64,000 nt of DNA from NCBI GenBank assembly GCA_900078775.1, contig LT549889.1, positions 5,890,001-5,954,000 of the forward strand, in the 5' to 3' direction. Position numbers and translations under genes: made by a program. Positions within the stretch are counted from its first letter, which is position 1. Each line of letters opens with the position of its first letter. Shown piece after piece: positions 52,297 through 63,641 of the stretch. The stretch is from Mycolicibacterium aurum (GTDB lineage: Bacteria; Actinomycetota; Actinomycetes; Mycobacteriales; Mycobacteriaceae). The notes below the pieces were generated by a model that saw nothing but the letters and a program-made list of their open reading frames with translations, had not been told where the DNA came from and did no database searches.

Positions 52297-52806
52297 ATGG
52301 CGTTGAAGGCAGACATCCTCGGGATGGTCTACAAGTACCCCGAGGTCTTCGTGGTGGGCCGCGAACAGGTCAAGCAGTTCGCCCTGGCCGTGAAGTCTCC
52401 CGATCCCGCCTCGTTGTCCGAGGAGGCCGCCGCCGAGCTCGGCCATGACAGCCTGGTGGCGGGCCCGACGTTCGTCTCGATCGTCGCGCTGCTGGTGCAG
52501 CAGGACTTCTTCCGCAATGTGGACGTCGGCATGGAGACCATGCAGATCATCCAGGTCGACCAGCGGTTCGTGTACCACCGGCCGATCCGGGCCGGCGACC
52601 GGCTGCATGCCGCGCTGGAGGTCAAGTCGGTGGAGAGCCGGTTCGGCGCCGACATCGTGGTGACGCGCAACGTGCTGACCGACGATGACGGCGGGCTGAT
52701 CATGGAGGCGTTCACCACGCTGATGGGGCATGAGGGCGACAACTCGGTGTCGGTGCGTTACGACCGCGAGACCGGCCAGGTCTTGCGGGCGGCAGCAGGG
52801 GATTAG
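52297..52806 (+). CDS. hadC: (3R)-hydroxyacyl-ACP dehydratase subunit HadC
   Basis: 169 residues from the ATG one base after the hadB stop. HadA paralogue (YKYPEVFVVGREQVKQFALAV, YHRPIRAGDRLHAAL) that partners HadB for late elongation steps. The C-terminus is slightly longer than HadA's and ends near the tRNA-Trp promoter region. Confidence 0.95.
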   Translation: MALKADILGMVYKYPEVFVVGREQVKQFALAVKSPDPASLSEEAAAELGHDSLVAGPTFVSIVALLVQQDFFRNVDVGMETMQIIQVDQRFVYHRPIRAGDRLHAALEVKSVESRFGADIVVTRNVLTDDDGGLIMEAFTTLMGHEGDNSVSVRYDRETGQVLRAAAGD

Positions 52807-52926
52807 TAACTAGTACTAGGGCCGTTGTACACTCGGCTCTCGGGGTTTTCCCACTACAGCGCGCTGTCCGTCGGTTCGGAAATCGGCCGGTCGGGGAGCG
52901 CGTCACTGTGTGAGGCCTCGAACGAA

Positions 52927-52998
<72 letters not shown>

Positions 52999-53067
52999 CT
53001 CAAACTGAATACTCGACAGGTGTGGACACTGGAAGGTGACCACACGCAACCAGACGAAAGGCATGCG

Positions 53068-54328
<1,261 letters not shown>

Positions 54329-54380
54329 TTTTCGGGCCCGGATATCGGCCGGGCCCATCGAGAGAAGGAAAAACCAGAGC

Positions 54381-54809
54381 ATGGCCCCGAAGAAGAAGGT
54401 CGTCGGGCTGATCAAGCTCCAGATCCAGGCCGGGCAGGCCAACCCTGCTCCGCCCGTGGGTCCGGCGCTCGGCCAGCACGGCGTCAACATCATGGAGTTC
54501 TGCAAGGCGTACAACGCCGCGACCGAGTCGCAGCGCGGGAACGTCATCCCCGTGGAGATCAGCGTCTACGAGGACCGCACCTTCACGTTCGCGCTGAAGA
54601 CCCCGCCCGCCGCCAAGCTGCTGCTCAAGGCCGCGGGCGTGCAGAAGGGCTCCGGCACCCCGCACACCACCAAGGTCGCCAAGGTGACCTGGGACCAGGT
54701 GCGCGAGATCGCCGAGACCAAGAAGGAAGACCTCAACGCCAACGACATCGACGCTGCCGCGAAGATCATCGCCGGCACCGCTCGGTCCATGGGCATCACG
54801 GTCGAGTAG
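54381..54809 (+). CDS. rplK: 50S ribosomal protein L11
   Basis: 142 residues: [38 protein letters not shown] is the L11 N-terminal signature (proline-rich hinge), with the RNA-binding domain behind it. Forms the GTPase-associated centre with 23S rRNA. RBS AGAGAAGGA precedes the ATG. Confidence 0.97.
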   Translation: MAPKKKVVGLIKLQIQAGQANPAPPVGPALGQHGVNIMEFCKAYNAATESQRGNVIPVEISVYEDRTFTFALKTPPAAKLLLKAAGVQKGSGTPHTTKVAKVTWDQVREIAETKKEDLNANDIDAAAKIIAGTARSMGITVE

Positions 54810-54878
54810 TACGACAAAGCAATTCCGTGGGAGAGCCCGCTTCGGCTCGCAACCACGAACTCTGAAACTGGAGAACAA

Positions 54879-55595
54879 ATGAGCAAGAACAGCAAGGCTT
54901 ACCGCGAAGCCGCCGCGAAGGTGGACCGCGAAAATCTCTACACCCCGCTGCAGGCCGCGAACCTGGCCAAGGAGACGTCCTCGAAGAACCAGGACGCGAC
55001 CGTCGAGGTGGCGATCCGCCTGGGTGTCGACCCCCGCAAGGCAGACCAGATGGTGCGCGGCACCGTCAACCTGCCGCACGGCACCGGTAAGACGGCCCGT
55101 GTCGCGGTGTTCGCGGTGGGAGAGAAGGCCGAGCAGGCTGCCGCTGCAGGCGCCGATATCGTCGGCAGCGATGACCTGATCGAGAAGATCCAGGGCGGTT
55201 TCCTGGACTTCGACGCCGCGATCGCGACCCCCGACCAGATGGCCAAGGTCGGCCGCATCGCGCGTGTCCTCGGCCCGCGTGGTCTGATGCCCAACCCGAA
55301 GACCGGCACCGTGACCGCGGACGTCACCAAGGCGGTCAACGACATCAAGGGCGGCAAGATCAACTTCCGCGTCGACAAGCAGGCCAACCTGCACTTCGTG
55401 ATCGGCAAGGCCTCCTTCGACGCGACCAAGCTCGCGGAGAACTACGGCGCCGCCCTCGAAGAGGTGCTGCGTGCCAAGCCGTCCTCCTCGAAGGGCCGGT
55501 ACCTGAAGAAGGTCACCGTCTCCACCACCACCGGCCCGGGCATCCCGGTCGACCCGGCGGTCACCCGCAACTTTGCGGCGGAGGAGCAGGCGTAG
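54879..55595 (+). CDS. rplA: 50S ribosomal protein L1
   Basis: 238 residues, full-length L1: [42 protein letters not shown], and [25 protein letters not shown] precedes the ATG. Last gene before the terminator at 55632; L1 commonly autoregulates the L11-L1 mRNA. Confidence 0.97.
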   Translation: MSKNSKAYREAAAKVDRENLYTPLQAANLAKETSSKNQDATVEVAIRLGVDPRKADQMVRGTVNLPHGTGKTARVAVFAVGEKAEQAAAAGADIVGSDDLIEKIQGGFLDFDAAIATPDQMAKVGRIARVLGPRGLMPNPKTGTVTADVTKAVNDIKGGKINFRVDKQANLHFVIGKASFDATKLAENYGAALEEVLRAKPSSSKGRYLKKVTVSTTTGPGIPVDPAVTRNFAAEEQA

Positions 55596-55631
55596 TCCTC
55601 TCTTTGGGCGCGAGCCCAGACACAGCTAGAA

Positions 55632-55662
55632 CCGAAACCCCGTCCTTGTGGCGGGGTTTCGG
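55632..55662. terminator. Hairpin terminator after rplA
   Basis: CCGAAACCCCG (55632-55642) and CGGGGTTTCGG (55652-55662) form an 11-bp perfect stem with a 9-nt loop followed by CGTTTCTC. It separates rplA from the convergent EEP gene and probably serves both strands. Confidence 0.8.
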
Positions 55663-55673
55663 CGTTTCTCAGG

Positions 55674-56708
55674 TCAGCTGGGATCCTTCGGTATCGCGAC
55701 GGTGGCCACCAGGGCCCGGTGATCGGTGCCGGGGACGTCGACGGAGTGGATGGACTGCACGGCCGAGTTGCGGGTCAGCACATGGTCGATGGCGATCACG
55801 GGTGGGATCCACGGGTGCGGGGAGTAGGTGGGCATGAACCCCGCGCCGGTCTGGTTGACCGCGTCGCGGTAGCCGTCGGTCAGCAGATCGCGGAACTGCT
55901 TCATGTCCGCGGTGGCGTTGAAGTCACCGGCGATGATCACCGCGGCCGGGCCGGCGGTCTGGGCGTACTCGGAGAATTCGGTCTTGGCCGCGGTGATCCG
56001 TTGCTTCCAGCGCTCGAAGGTGTTGGCGCCGCTTGCCACCGGGGACATGAGGTGGACGGCGGCGATGATCGGTTGGTCGCGGACGCCCGGGACGCGCACG
56101 CGGGCCGCGATGAAGTTGTTTCCGTGGGTGGACCGGGGGAGCTCGATGAGCGGGTAGCGGCTCCACAGTCCCATGCCGTTGGCCTCAGGCCGCGGTTCGA
56201 GGATGGAGTACGGAAAGACCTTGCGAATGCCGGCCGCGCGGAAGCGTGCGACGGCCTCGGCGGTCAGTTCGGGGACGGCGATCACATCCGCACTGCCGGC
56301 GGCGAGGTCGACGAAGAACTGCGCGTCGGCGTGCCCCTTTTGGATGTTGGAGGACAGAATCCGCAGATCGGTGGTGTGCTGAAGGGTGTCATCTGGGCTT
56401 CCCCGGTAATACCAGGGTGCTTGGACGGCCACGGAGGTGACCAGTAGCAAGGCCGCCGCCGCGGACAGCAGTTTCCTGCGGCAGATGGCCGTGAGGGTCA
56501 ACGCGGCCAGCGCGACCAGCGGTACGTAGGGGGAACTCGCGGCGAGCACTAGGGCCGGCAGGTTGGACAGGGGGACGCCCCGGGCCACCAGAGCCCCGGC
56601 TCCACCGAGCAGCGCGACGACCGCCACCGTGACGGGGAACGACACCGTCCGGGCCCGGCCGGCGCGCCGGCGGCGGTCCGATGAGCGCGCGGTGCTCAGG
56701 GGCGGCAA
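55674..56708 (-). CDS. Membrane-anchored endonuclease/exonuclease/phosphatase-family protein
   Basis: 344 residues, TTG start at 56708 overlapping the phosphatase gene upstream. Three N-terminal hydrophobic spans (about 22-105) place the C-terminal EEP domain outside: ILSSNIQKGHADAQFF (Asn), VIAVPELTAE (Glu), AVHLMSP, IAGDFNATADM (Asp/Asn) and IDHVLTR, GTDHRAL (His). EEP enzymes cleave phosphoesters of nucleic acids, lipids or sugars; a lipid-linked or secreted substrate is likely by topology. Confidence 0.85.
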   Translation of the reverse strand: MPPLSTARSSDRRRRAGRARTVSFPVTVAVVALLGGAGALVARGVPLSNLPALVLAASSPYVPLVALAALTLTAICRRKLLSAAAALLLVTSVAVQAPWYYRGSPDDTLQHTTDLRILSSNIQKGHADAQFFVDLAAGSADVIAVPELTAEAVARFRAAGIRKVFPYSILEPRPEANGMGLWSRYPLIELPRSTHGNNFIAARVRVPGVRDQPIIAAVHLMSPVASGANTFERWKQRITAAKTEFSEYAQTAGPAAVIIAGDFNATADMKQFRDLLTDGYRDAVNQTGAGFMPTYSPHPWIPPVIAIDHVLTRNSAVQSIHSVDVPGTDHRALVATVAIPKDPS

Positions 56709-57211
56709 AGTTCGATCACCGGAGGCAACAGGTTCGCAATCTGTCCGCCGACTGCCTGGAAGACCTCCGGGCTCTGGCCGATCGGATCTGAGATGTCGAG
56801 CACCTCGTGAGAGGCCAACTGTGGCCTCAGGTTTGCGAGTTCTGCGACCGTGCGCGCTCCGCAGCCGGTGAGGAGCTGCGATGCCTCGGCGAGGGTGAAG
56901 GTCCGGTGCAGCTTATGGGGTGCGAGTTCGAGTACGGAATCGCGGTGGCGTCTGGTCATTGTCAGGATGAGATCGGCAGATCCAGCAACCTTCGGCGTCA
57001 GGTGTCGGGCGGTGAACCCGGTTGTATCGCCGCCCAAGGTCTGCAAGACACGTGCGGCATCCGGGTGGATACCATGACCGATCACGGCGCGGGTGCCGGC
57101 GCTCGACGCGGTGAAGTCGGGGATGCCCTGCTGAGTGGCGTACCTATTGGCGAGCCGTTCAGCCGTCGGTGACCGGCAGATATTTCCGGTGCATACGAAC
57201 AAGATGTGCAA
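56696..57211 (-). CDS. Low-molecular-weight protein-tyrosine phosphatase
   Basis: 171 residues from a TTG at 57211 that starts the canonical HILFVCTGNICRSP; an in-frame extension to 57259 is less likely. The P-loop C-x5-R (CTGNICRS) is intact and DPIGQSPEVF supplies the general-acid Asp. This is the Wzb-type phosphatase class that in exopolysaccharide loci works with a tyrosine autokinase; no kinase of that type is visible here. Overlaps the EEP gene. Confidence 0.88.
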   Translation of the reverse strand: MHILFVCTGNICRSPTAERLANRYATQQGIPDFTASSAGTRAVIGHGIHPDAARVLQTLGGDTTGFTARHLTPKVAGSADLILTMTRRHRDSVLELAPHKLHRTFTLAEASQLLTGCGARTVAELANLRPQLASHEVLDISDPIGQSPEVFQAVGGQIANLLPPVIELCRP

Positions 57212-58083
57212 CGTTTGCGCTCCCCGCTGTGTCGTCGAGATTGCGTACGGCCGTACCACGCCCGCACTCCGTCCAGTATCGGCGTGGCCGGCTCAAATCG
57301 CGTAGCCGACCCCGCAACGGCCGAGCGGCAAATTCTGACTGCAAGCGGATCTCCTTTCGAAACTCGGCGAATGATCCCGGCGTGGAGTGTCTCCAAGCGC
57401 CTCCCGTGGCACCTACGGAATCGCGTGTCTGCAGCGGTCTGAGCGTCCACCGCGTTCGCCGAGCCCATCTTCTTGCGATCAAAACGTTTGCTAAGGGCAG
57501 GTACTGTCGCTCCTTTCCGGGGCTCGAACGGGGTGGGTGAACTTGACGCGCAGCACGCTGAACGCCGTAGTTACTACATGGTCAAGAAACGCCAATCGGA
57601 TCAGCTAATGTCCATCCAGCGAAGAAGGGAACGGGCGTCTCAAAATGACGCTGTTGATCATGGCGAGCTTAGTACGTTCGGAGTATAGGCCCTCAAAACC
57701 GCGCTCTACCTGCAGGGATCTGGCTATCGGGACAGGCCTGGGGTCGATCGTAGGTTAAAACTGCGAGAAATCCTCGATCTGACTGTTGATCAACGAATTT
57801 GGGCGCGAACATGCTGCTCAGTGGATATTCGGACGGGGGAGCGGCCGCAGCGGCGTGGCGCTTCGCGGTCGACCGGGAAAATCAACGGGGCGGTCATGTT
57901 TGGCAAACGGTTGGCAGTCAGTGACAATAAGTGCGCGGGGGTTGCGCGCAGTCGTCGGCCGGAGGGCGTTCGCGCTGGCTATCCCGGCCATCGAGGTGGA
58001 TTGACGGGCCACGGGGCCCGATTTGCATGTTTGCCGGGTTACGCGATGGTAAATATAGGCGAACTTCGTATGGATTGGACGTC
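57212..58083. other. Long intergenic region, no supportable gene
   Basis: About 870 bases between the divergent phosphatase and sugar-transferase genes. Short frames exist but none has a good RBS, family match or convincing codon pattern. Composition is A+T-richer than the rest of the window at about 57540-57820. It probably holds the promoters of both operons. Confidence 0.5.
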
Positions 58084-59634
58084 ATGACGGTCGTTGACCC
58101 CAGCCCCGCTGCCTTTGACCGTCTGCCCGCCGCAAAACCCGACGGCACCAACGGCGGACCTGCGCGCCAAGCTCCCGCTCCGAGTGCACATCCGAGTGCA
58201 CAACAGGTGGCTCGTCAGCTTGTGAAGGGGCCGCTGCCGGTTTCGAGGGATGTCGCGACCCCCCTAATTCAACGCCAGATCCACAGTGCGCGCGGACCGC
58301 GGCGCCACCTGAGCCGGGTGCGTGCCTGGATGGTGGTGCCGGCGGTCGACTTCCTGATGCTGATGGCGCCGCTGGCTTGGCGTCCGCCGCAACCGTTGAC
58401 GATCCTGACGATGGCGGTGCTGGGAACGCTGCTGCTCTCCGGTGGCACTCGATACGTCGCCCCGCTGCATCTCAGCGTCCTTGACGACCTTCCGCAGATC
58501 GTGACCCGGCTGCTTGCGGCAGTTGCGGCAGTTGCGGCCGTAGTGCTTCACCTTCATGCCAAGCCGCAGGTGCTGGTATTCCTCGAAACCGCGTGCCAAG
58601 CGGTGGCATTGGTGATCGTCGGCCGGGTGCTGACGACACGCCTGTGTGCGTGGGGACGCCGGCGCGGTATCGCCAAGCACCCCACCGTCCTGATCGGTGG
58701 CGGCCCAACGGCCTTGGAGCTGGCCAGAGTCTTGTTGGAGCACCGCGAATACGGCTTGGTCCCGGTCGGACTTGTCGACGACGATGATCGGTGTCCCGCA
58801 TCGGTAGCGTTGCCACGATTGGGTCAACTCGCAGACCTGGACATGGCGTTGATCACCAGCGGTGCCGACACGATTCTGGTGGCGGACGGTGACTTCGATG
58901 AACGGGTGCTCATCGATGCCGTCCGGACGAAGGTGGGGATGACAGCGGAGTTACTCGTGGTGCCTCGCCTTCATCACTTCCATACGTTGACGGGCACCGC
59001 GGACCACATCGGATCGATCCCGATCATGCGCATTCGCAATCCAAACCTCCACGGGCCGGCACGGATCGGTAAGCGTGTGTTCGACATCCTTTCGTCCGGC
59101 GCCGCACTCATCGTGCTGTCGCCGGTGTTGGCCGTGGCCGCATTGGCGGTGCGCCTGGAAGGGGGGCCCGGGGTCATTTTCCGTCAGACCAGAGTCGGAC
59201 GTGATGGGCGGCAGTTCGAGCTGCTGAAATTCCGGTCGATGCGGCCGGCAAGCGAGAACGAATCGCGGACCCAGTGGAACGTCGCATCCGACAACCGTGT
59301 CGGTCCGGTCGGAAAGTTTCTGCGCAAGACGTCGATAGACGAACTTCCGCAGCTCTGGAACATCTTTCGTGGCGACATGACCGTTGTTGGTCCCCGGCCG
59401 GAACGTCCACATTTCGTGGAACAGTTCTCAACGCAGTTCGATCGATATGCGCATCGTCATCGGGTTCAGGTGGGCCTCACCGGGTTCGCTCAAGTCAGTG
59501 GGCTCAAGGGAGACACTTCCATCGCCGATCGGTGCCGCTACGACAACTTCTACATTGAAAACTGGTCGCTTTGGCTGGATATCAAAATCATCATTCGAAC
59601 TTTCCGGGCAGTTGTGCTATATCGCGAGAGGTAG
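58084..59634 (+). CDS. Polyprenyl-phosphate sugar-1-phosphate transferase (WcaJ/CpsE-type)
   Basis: 516 residues from the ATG at 58084. N-terminal membrane spans and a CoA_binding_3-like segment (PTVLIGGGPTALELARVLLEH), then a transmembrane helix and the catalytic bacterial sugar transferase domain: KRVFDILSSGAALIVLSPVL, FRQTRVGRDGRQFELLKFRSM, LRKTSIDELPQLWNI, and GDMTVVGPRPERPHF. Initiates a glycan repeat on undecaprenyl or decaprenyl phosphate. Likely the first committed gene of the polysaccharide locus running to the window end. Confidence 0.93.
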   Translation: MTVVDPSPAAFDRLPAAKPDGTNGGPARQAPAPSAHPSAQQVARQLVKGPLPVSRDVATPLIQRQIHSARGPRRHLSRVRAWMVVPAVDFLMLMAPLAWRPPQPLTILTMAVLGTLLLSGGTRYVAPLHLSVLDDLPQIVTRLLAAVAAVAAVVLHLHAKPQVLVFLETACQAVALVIVGRVLTTRLCAWGRRRGIAKHPTVLIGGGPTALELARVLLEHREYGLVPVGLVDDDDRCPASVALPRLGQLADLDMALITSGADTILVADGDFDERVLIDAVRTKVGMTAELLVVPRLHHFHTLTGTADHIGSIPIMRIRNPNLHGPARIGKRVFDILSSGAALIVLSPVLAVAALAVRLEGGPGVIFRQTRVGRDGRQFELLKFRSMRPASENESRTQWNVASDNRVGPVGKFLRKTSIDELPQLWNIFRGDMTVVGPRPERPHFVEQFSTQFDRYAHRHRVQVGLTGFAQVSGLKGDTSIADRCRYDNFYIENWSLWLDIKIIIRTFRAVVLYRER

Positions 59635-59669
59635 ATTTTGTACCATGTCGAACTCCGTCCTGTGGCTTC

Positions 59670-59711
59670 GAACGGCAAAGGCTATTTATGGAACGGCAAA
59701 GGCTATTTATG
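59670..59711. repeat. Two exact tandem copies of a 21-nt unit
   Basis: The 21-nt unit at 59670-59690 is repeated exactly at 59691-59711. A 33-residue frame (59645-59746) would read through it as TAKAIYG-TAKAIYA. Lies between the sugar transferase and the AlkP-superfamily gene, in A+T-richer DNA. Confidence 0.7.
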
Positions 59712-59966
59712 CAGTCGTACGCGGCACGAATTCACCAAATGAGTGAGTGACCCGTGAACTCAGATCGCGACGCCTACGCAGCCAGCGTGCGGGGTTATAC
59801 GACGTCGGCGCTTAAAACTGCGCTTATATACGCTATATGAGACACTTAAAATCAGTAGATGCTGTATCCAGGTTGGGCCGCTGACCACAAGAGCCCCCGA
59901 TTTGGGCTAAGACTCACGCAGCAGTTCGGCGAAACCATACCGCCGAGAGAGAGGTTAAGTTTCAAA

Positions 59967-61331
59967 ATGCGACGAACGATTCAAATTGAGTTCAACGAAC
60001 TTAGCCCGGTATTACTAGACGAACTTATCGATGCTGGGGAATTGCCAAATTTCGGGCGATTGAGGGATTCGTCAGAAGTATATGTAACCGATGCGTCCGA
60101 CGAACTGACGCTAGAGCCGTGGGTCCAGTGGCCGACGCTTCATACGGGTATTTGTGACCGAGACCACGGTATCCGTCACCTCGGGGAGTCGGCGAGGGTG
60201 TCGGGCTGCGGTATAGCGCGTGAGATGGCTAATGCCGGCTTTAAGGTAGGAATTTTCGGCTCGATGAATCTGGACTACGGCCCGCTGAATGGGTTCGTTG
60301 TCCCAGATCCATGGAACCTCGGGGCTGCCCCACACCCTGGCGATCTCCGCGCATTTACTGATTTCGTAGTATCCGCAGTGCAAGAGAATTCAACGGCAAA
60401 GCTCGACAAAAGCTCCTTTGTACCATTCCTGAGATATCTCACCACACACGGGCTTACCTTCGGCACAGCTATGTCAGCAGCACGCCAGTTGTTTCAAGAG
60501 CGGCGCGATGGAGGACTAAAATGGCGGCGGTCTATAAATCTCGACGAGATATCGTACGATGTCTTTCGAAATCTCGTGCAACGCCATGACGTCGCTTACG
60601 CAACGTTCTTTTCAAATTCTACCGCGCATTTTCAACACTACTATTGGCGAAATTTCCGACCGGAATGTTTCGAGGTACCACCACCGGCTGACGATCACAT
60701 ATCTCTCACCGAAGCTATGCTGACTGGCTACCGAAACCATGACCGGTTGCTGGGCCGGGTTTTGTCTGACTTTGCGGATGACAGAATCATCCTCGTAACC
60801 GCTCTTTCTCAAGAGCCATGGGACACAACAAAGTGTACCTATCGGCCGCTAAATGTTGAAGCGCTGTTGACCGCGATGGGAGTAGATCTAGCGGAGACAA
60901 CCGTGGAACCGGTCATGGCCGAAGAGTTCCTGTTGAGCTTTGCAAACAAGAGTACTGAGCAGGATGCATTGGCTCAGTTAAGTAGCTGCAAAATCGACGA
61001 AGACCCGCTCTTCAGCGTTCAAGAAACTGAGCCGCTCCGATTCAAAATTGGCTGCGTCGTAAATGATTGGGTCGTAAATGATCTGATTGTGGGCCTGCCC
61101 GATGGAAAGAAAGTCCCGTTCCGTGATCTTTTCGTTAGGATTCATGGGCTTCGAAGTGGCCGCCACCATCCGGATGGTTGTTTCTGGGTACAGTCCGCGA
61201 AGCCGCGGAGAATGCAAGACAAGATTCCGATTACAGCAGTTGCTCCAACGATTCTTCGAATGTTCGAAATAGACGCGCCGGGCTACATGAAAGAGCCGGC
61301 CGTGACCCTGGCCGAGACGAGTCACAGTTGA
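59967..61331 (+). CDS. Alkaline-phosphatase-superfamily protein
   Basis: 454 residues from the ATG at 59967 (AGAGAGAGG upstream). AlkP-superfamily phosphodiesterase/phosphotransferase layout: IQIEFNELSPVLLDEL (first metal ligand), VQWPTLHTGI (nucleophile Thr region), and NSTAHFQHYYW (later His ligands). No signal peptide is clear. Could modify or release the polysaccharide with a phosphate group. A+T-richer codon use than upstream genes. Overlaps the next start (TTGA). Confidence 0.8.
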   Translation: MRRTIQIEFNELSPVLLDELIDAGELPNFGRLRDSSEVYVTDASDELTLEPWVQWPTLHTGICDRDHGIRHLGESARVSGCGIAREMANAGFKVGIFGSMNLDYGPLNGFVVPDPWNLGAAPHPGDLRAFTDFVVSAVQENSTAKLDKSSFVPFLRYLTTHGLTFGTAMSAARQLFQERRDGGLKWRRSINLDEISYDVFRNLVQRHDVAYATFFSNSTAHFQHYYWRNFRPECFEVPPPADDHISLTEAMLTGYRNHDRLLGRVLSDFADDRIILVTALSQEPWDTTKCTYRPLNVEALLTAMGVDLAETTVEPVMAEEFLLSFANKSTEQDALAQLSSCKIDEDPLFSVQETEPLRFKIGCVVNDWVVNDLIVGLPDGKKVPFRDLFVRIHGLRSGRHHPDGCFWVQSAKPRRMQDKIPITAVAPTILRMFEIDAPGYMKEPAVTLAETSHS

Positions 61332-62698
61332 ACGCAGTAGTCTATGCGGCTATTGCAGTGGCACTGGTAAGCGCTGCGGTTGCGCTCCTTCCGCGAGGTT
61401 ATACGCCGGCCATGGTGTGGGCGTATGCGTGGGCGTTCGCATGGGGATGCCAAGCGGTACTCGGGTCAGGATTCCTACTGGATAATGGGACCGTAGCATT
61501 TGTGGCCACGTGCAACTTTGTCTTTATCGTGGGTGCCTTTAGCGCCTCGGCGATTTCTGATCGGCTTCCGGCTGAGGCTACTCTTTCAGATCGACAGAAG
61601 AAGCTTGAGGCAACATCCAGGATACGGTCGGTAGCGTGCATCGCCAGCGTGCTGTTGGGACTCATGGCGTTGACCTTTGGCCTGAAAGAGATCGGACATC
61701 CTGGGCTTTCCTCGCTCTTTTCCGGTTCCTTCGTCCAGTTTGGAACGTCGCTGGTGGAAACGAAATCCAGCTTAAACATTGATGGTGTGTGGGTCACACC
61801 AACTGCTATCACTGTGGCTTCCGCATTTCTGACCTGTGCGAGTGTGCTTTCGGGAGTTGAGTGTGCACTCGCGCATAGAGGTTGGTGGAAAGTCCCCTCC
61901 GCGCTCGTAGTTGCTGTTTTGACTTTCGCTTTCATCACAAGTGCAACGACTGGAATACGCAATCACCTGCTTGTCTCGATTCTGATCTTTGCGACTGCTT
62001 GCCTCGCAGCTAAAGTTCTCACAACTGGCGGCAGGGTGCGGATTTCTGGACGTGCGTATGTGATCGGGGCCGTAGTTGGCGGGGTTTTCCTAGCATGGGT
62101 GGTTATAGTGCAATCCGCTCGGCGAGGAGATTTCTCATTCGCTCGCGTGGGGGCGACGCTCGACTTCCTCCGGTCCTGGTTTGCAGGGTACCTGCCGGCT
62201 CTAGCGCAGTGGAGCTCCGATACTGATCCACAAGCGGGTATACCGGGTTTGAACCTGTTGAGAGGTATCTTGACGCCCCTCGGTGTGGTTGAGGGGGAAG
62301 GGTTTAGTGAGCAGATTCCGGTTGTATCGATCGGTAATGGCGCCACATCAAACGCGATGACAATTTTCCGAGTGCTCCTTCTCGATTTCGGATACGTAGG
62401 GAGCATCGTGGTGTGTGCTGTTGCGGGGTTCATCTCGCAGCGCGTATACACGCGTGTTGTCAACGGTTCAATAAATTCGATTGTTTTGCTAGCAGCTGTA
62501 TATGCAGCAGCGTTCTACTCCATTAACTACTGGTTCTTCGCCTACGGATCTCGTATCGGCGGGGTAGTACTTGCGTTCGTGGTGATCGCATATTCTATTC
62601 GAAACCAATCGACTGAGGGCGTAACTGCGTTGGGTGCAAATAATAAAGCACAAAGCCCACTGGGCGGAATAGCTGACTGTGCTGATCGTGCGAGCTAA
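61328..62698 (+). CDS. Polysaccharide polymerase-like membrane protein (Wzy-type)
   Basis: 456 residues if started at the TTG overlapping the previous stop; the exact start is uncertain. About ten to twelve predicted transmembrane helices and a large loop, with little conserved sequence, as usual for O-antigen/EPS polymerases (WzyE/oligosaccharide repeat-unit polymerase class). Context between a priming transferase and modifying enzymes supports the role. Confidence 0.72.
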   Translation: MNAVVYAAIAVALVSAAVALLPRGYTPAMVWAYAWAFAWGCQAVLGSGFLLDNGTVAFVATCNFVFIVGAFSASAISDRLPAEATLSDRQKKLEATSRIRSVACIASVLLGLMALTFGLKEIGHPGLSSLFSGSFVQFGTSLVETKSSLNIDGVWVTPTAITVASAFLTCASVLSGVECALAHRGWWKVPSALVVAVLTFAFITSATTGIRNHLLVSILIFATACLAAKVLTTGGRVRISGRAYVIGAVVGGVFLAWVVIVQSARRGDFSFARVGATLDFLRSWFAGYLPALAQWSSDTDPQAGIPGLNLLRGILTPLGVVEGEGFSEQIPVVSIGNGATSNAMTIFRVLLLDFGYVGSIVVCAVAGFISQRVYTRVVNGSINSIVLLAAVYAAAFYSINYWFFAYGSRIGGVVLAFVVIAYSIRNQSTEGVTALGANNKAQSPLGGIADCADRAS

Positions 62699-62728
62699 AA
62701 TCGGCGGGATTTAAAAGTAAGGTTAACG

Positions 62729-63484
62729 ATGGTAAGTGCGTTGAAGAGTCGAATTAAGGCCGTACTGCCGGCGTCGGTCGTGAGATTTTACCAACAGAAA
62801 CGGGTTGCACGGATTCGTCGAATCAACGAGGAAATGTCGACGAAGGAAGTTTTCACGCGAATTTATCGCGAAAAACGATGGAGCGTTAGCTCGCATAGTG
62901 AATTTCAGTCAGGGTCGGGCTCTGGTGAAATTCTCGCTGAAGCGTACTCTAAGTTCGTTACCGATTTTGTTAAGGATCGGTCTGTCCTGTCAATCGTAGA
63001 CCTCGGATGCGGAGACTTTAATATCGGCAAGAGAATCGCTGGTGGCGGTTTGACTTATATTGGCGTGGACATTGTGGAGGATCTGATTGCCCATCACAAT
63101 GCCAAATTTGGTGACGATGAGATTGAATTTCGTTGCCTAGATATTATCGAGGATGATCTTCCACAAGGTGAACTCTGCCTCGTGCGTCAAGTTTTTCAAC
63201 ACCTTTCGAATCGAGAAATCTTGCGGGTCCTTCCGAAGCTCGCGGCGTATAAGTATGTGCTGATTTCAGAGCACTATCCGGCGGGCGACTTGTGTGCGAC
63301 TCCAAACATTGACAAGCCGCACGGCGAAGATACGCGGCTATTCGACAACTCGGCTGTATACCTTGATCATCCTCCTTTTTCGTTAGAAAATGTGACTACG
63401 GTTTTCTCGATCGATGCGCCGTCGGTCGTGGCCGATGGGGAGACCATCAGGACTATCTTAATAGATAACACCATCAATACTTGA
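62729..63484 (+). CDS. Class I SAM-dependent methyltransferase
   Basis: 251 residues. SAM-binding motif I is IVDLGCGDFNIGKRI, with the acidic beta-2 residue in YIGVDIVEDLI. A short N-terminal helix (AVLPASVVRFYQQKRVARIRR) may be a membrane-associated segment. Likely methylates a sugar of the polysaccharide repeat, by context. Confidence 0.82.
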   Translation: MVSALKSRIKAVLPASVVRFYQQKRVARIRRINEEMSTKEVFTRIYREKRWSVSSHSEFQSGSGSGEILAEAYSKFVTDFVKDRSVLSIVDLGCGDFNIGKRIAGGGLTYIGVDIVEDLIAHHNAKFGDDEIEFRCLDIIEDDLPQGELCLVRQVFQHLSNREILRVLPKLAAYKYVLISEHYPAGDLCATPNIDKPHGEDTRLFDNSAVYLDHPPFSLENVTTVFSIDAPSVVADGETIRTILIDNTINT

Positions 63485-63641
63485 GTCCTAGCTTCCTGGG
63501 GGAATGCACACTCAATCGCCAAGTACGTCGAAATAAACGTGCAATACTTCCGCCCGCGGATTTGCCCAAGCTCATAGCTAGTGAGAGCTTATCGTGGCCG
63601 TTAAGTAACATTGTCCCTCGTTTAGGAGAAGTGCCACACTT

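Noticed and set aside
57786-58087. Short plus-strand frames before the sugar transferase
   Set aside because: No RBS or family match and overlapping each other in different frames; treated as leader DNA.
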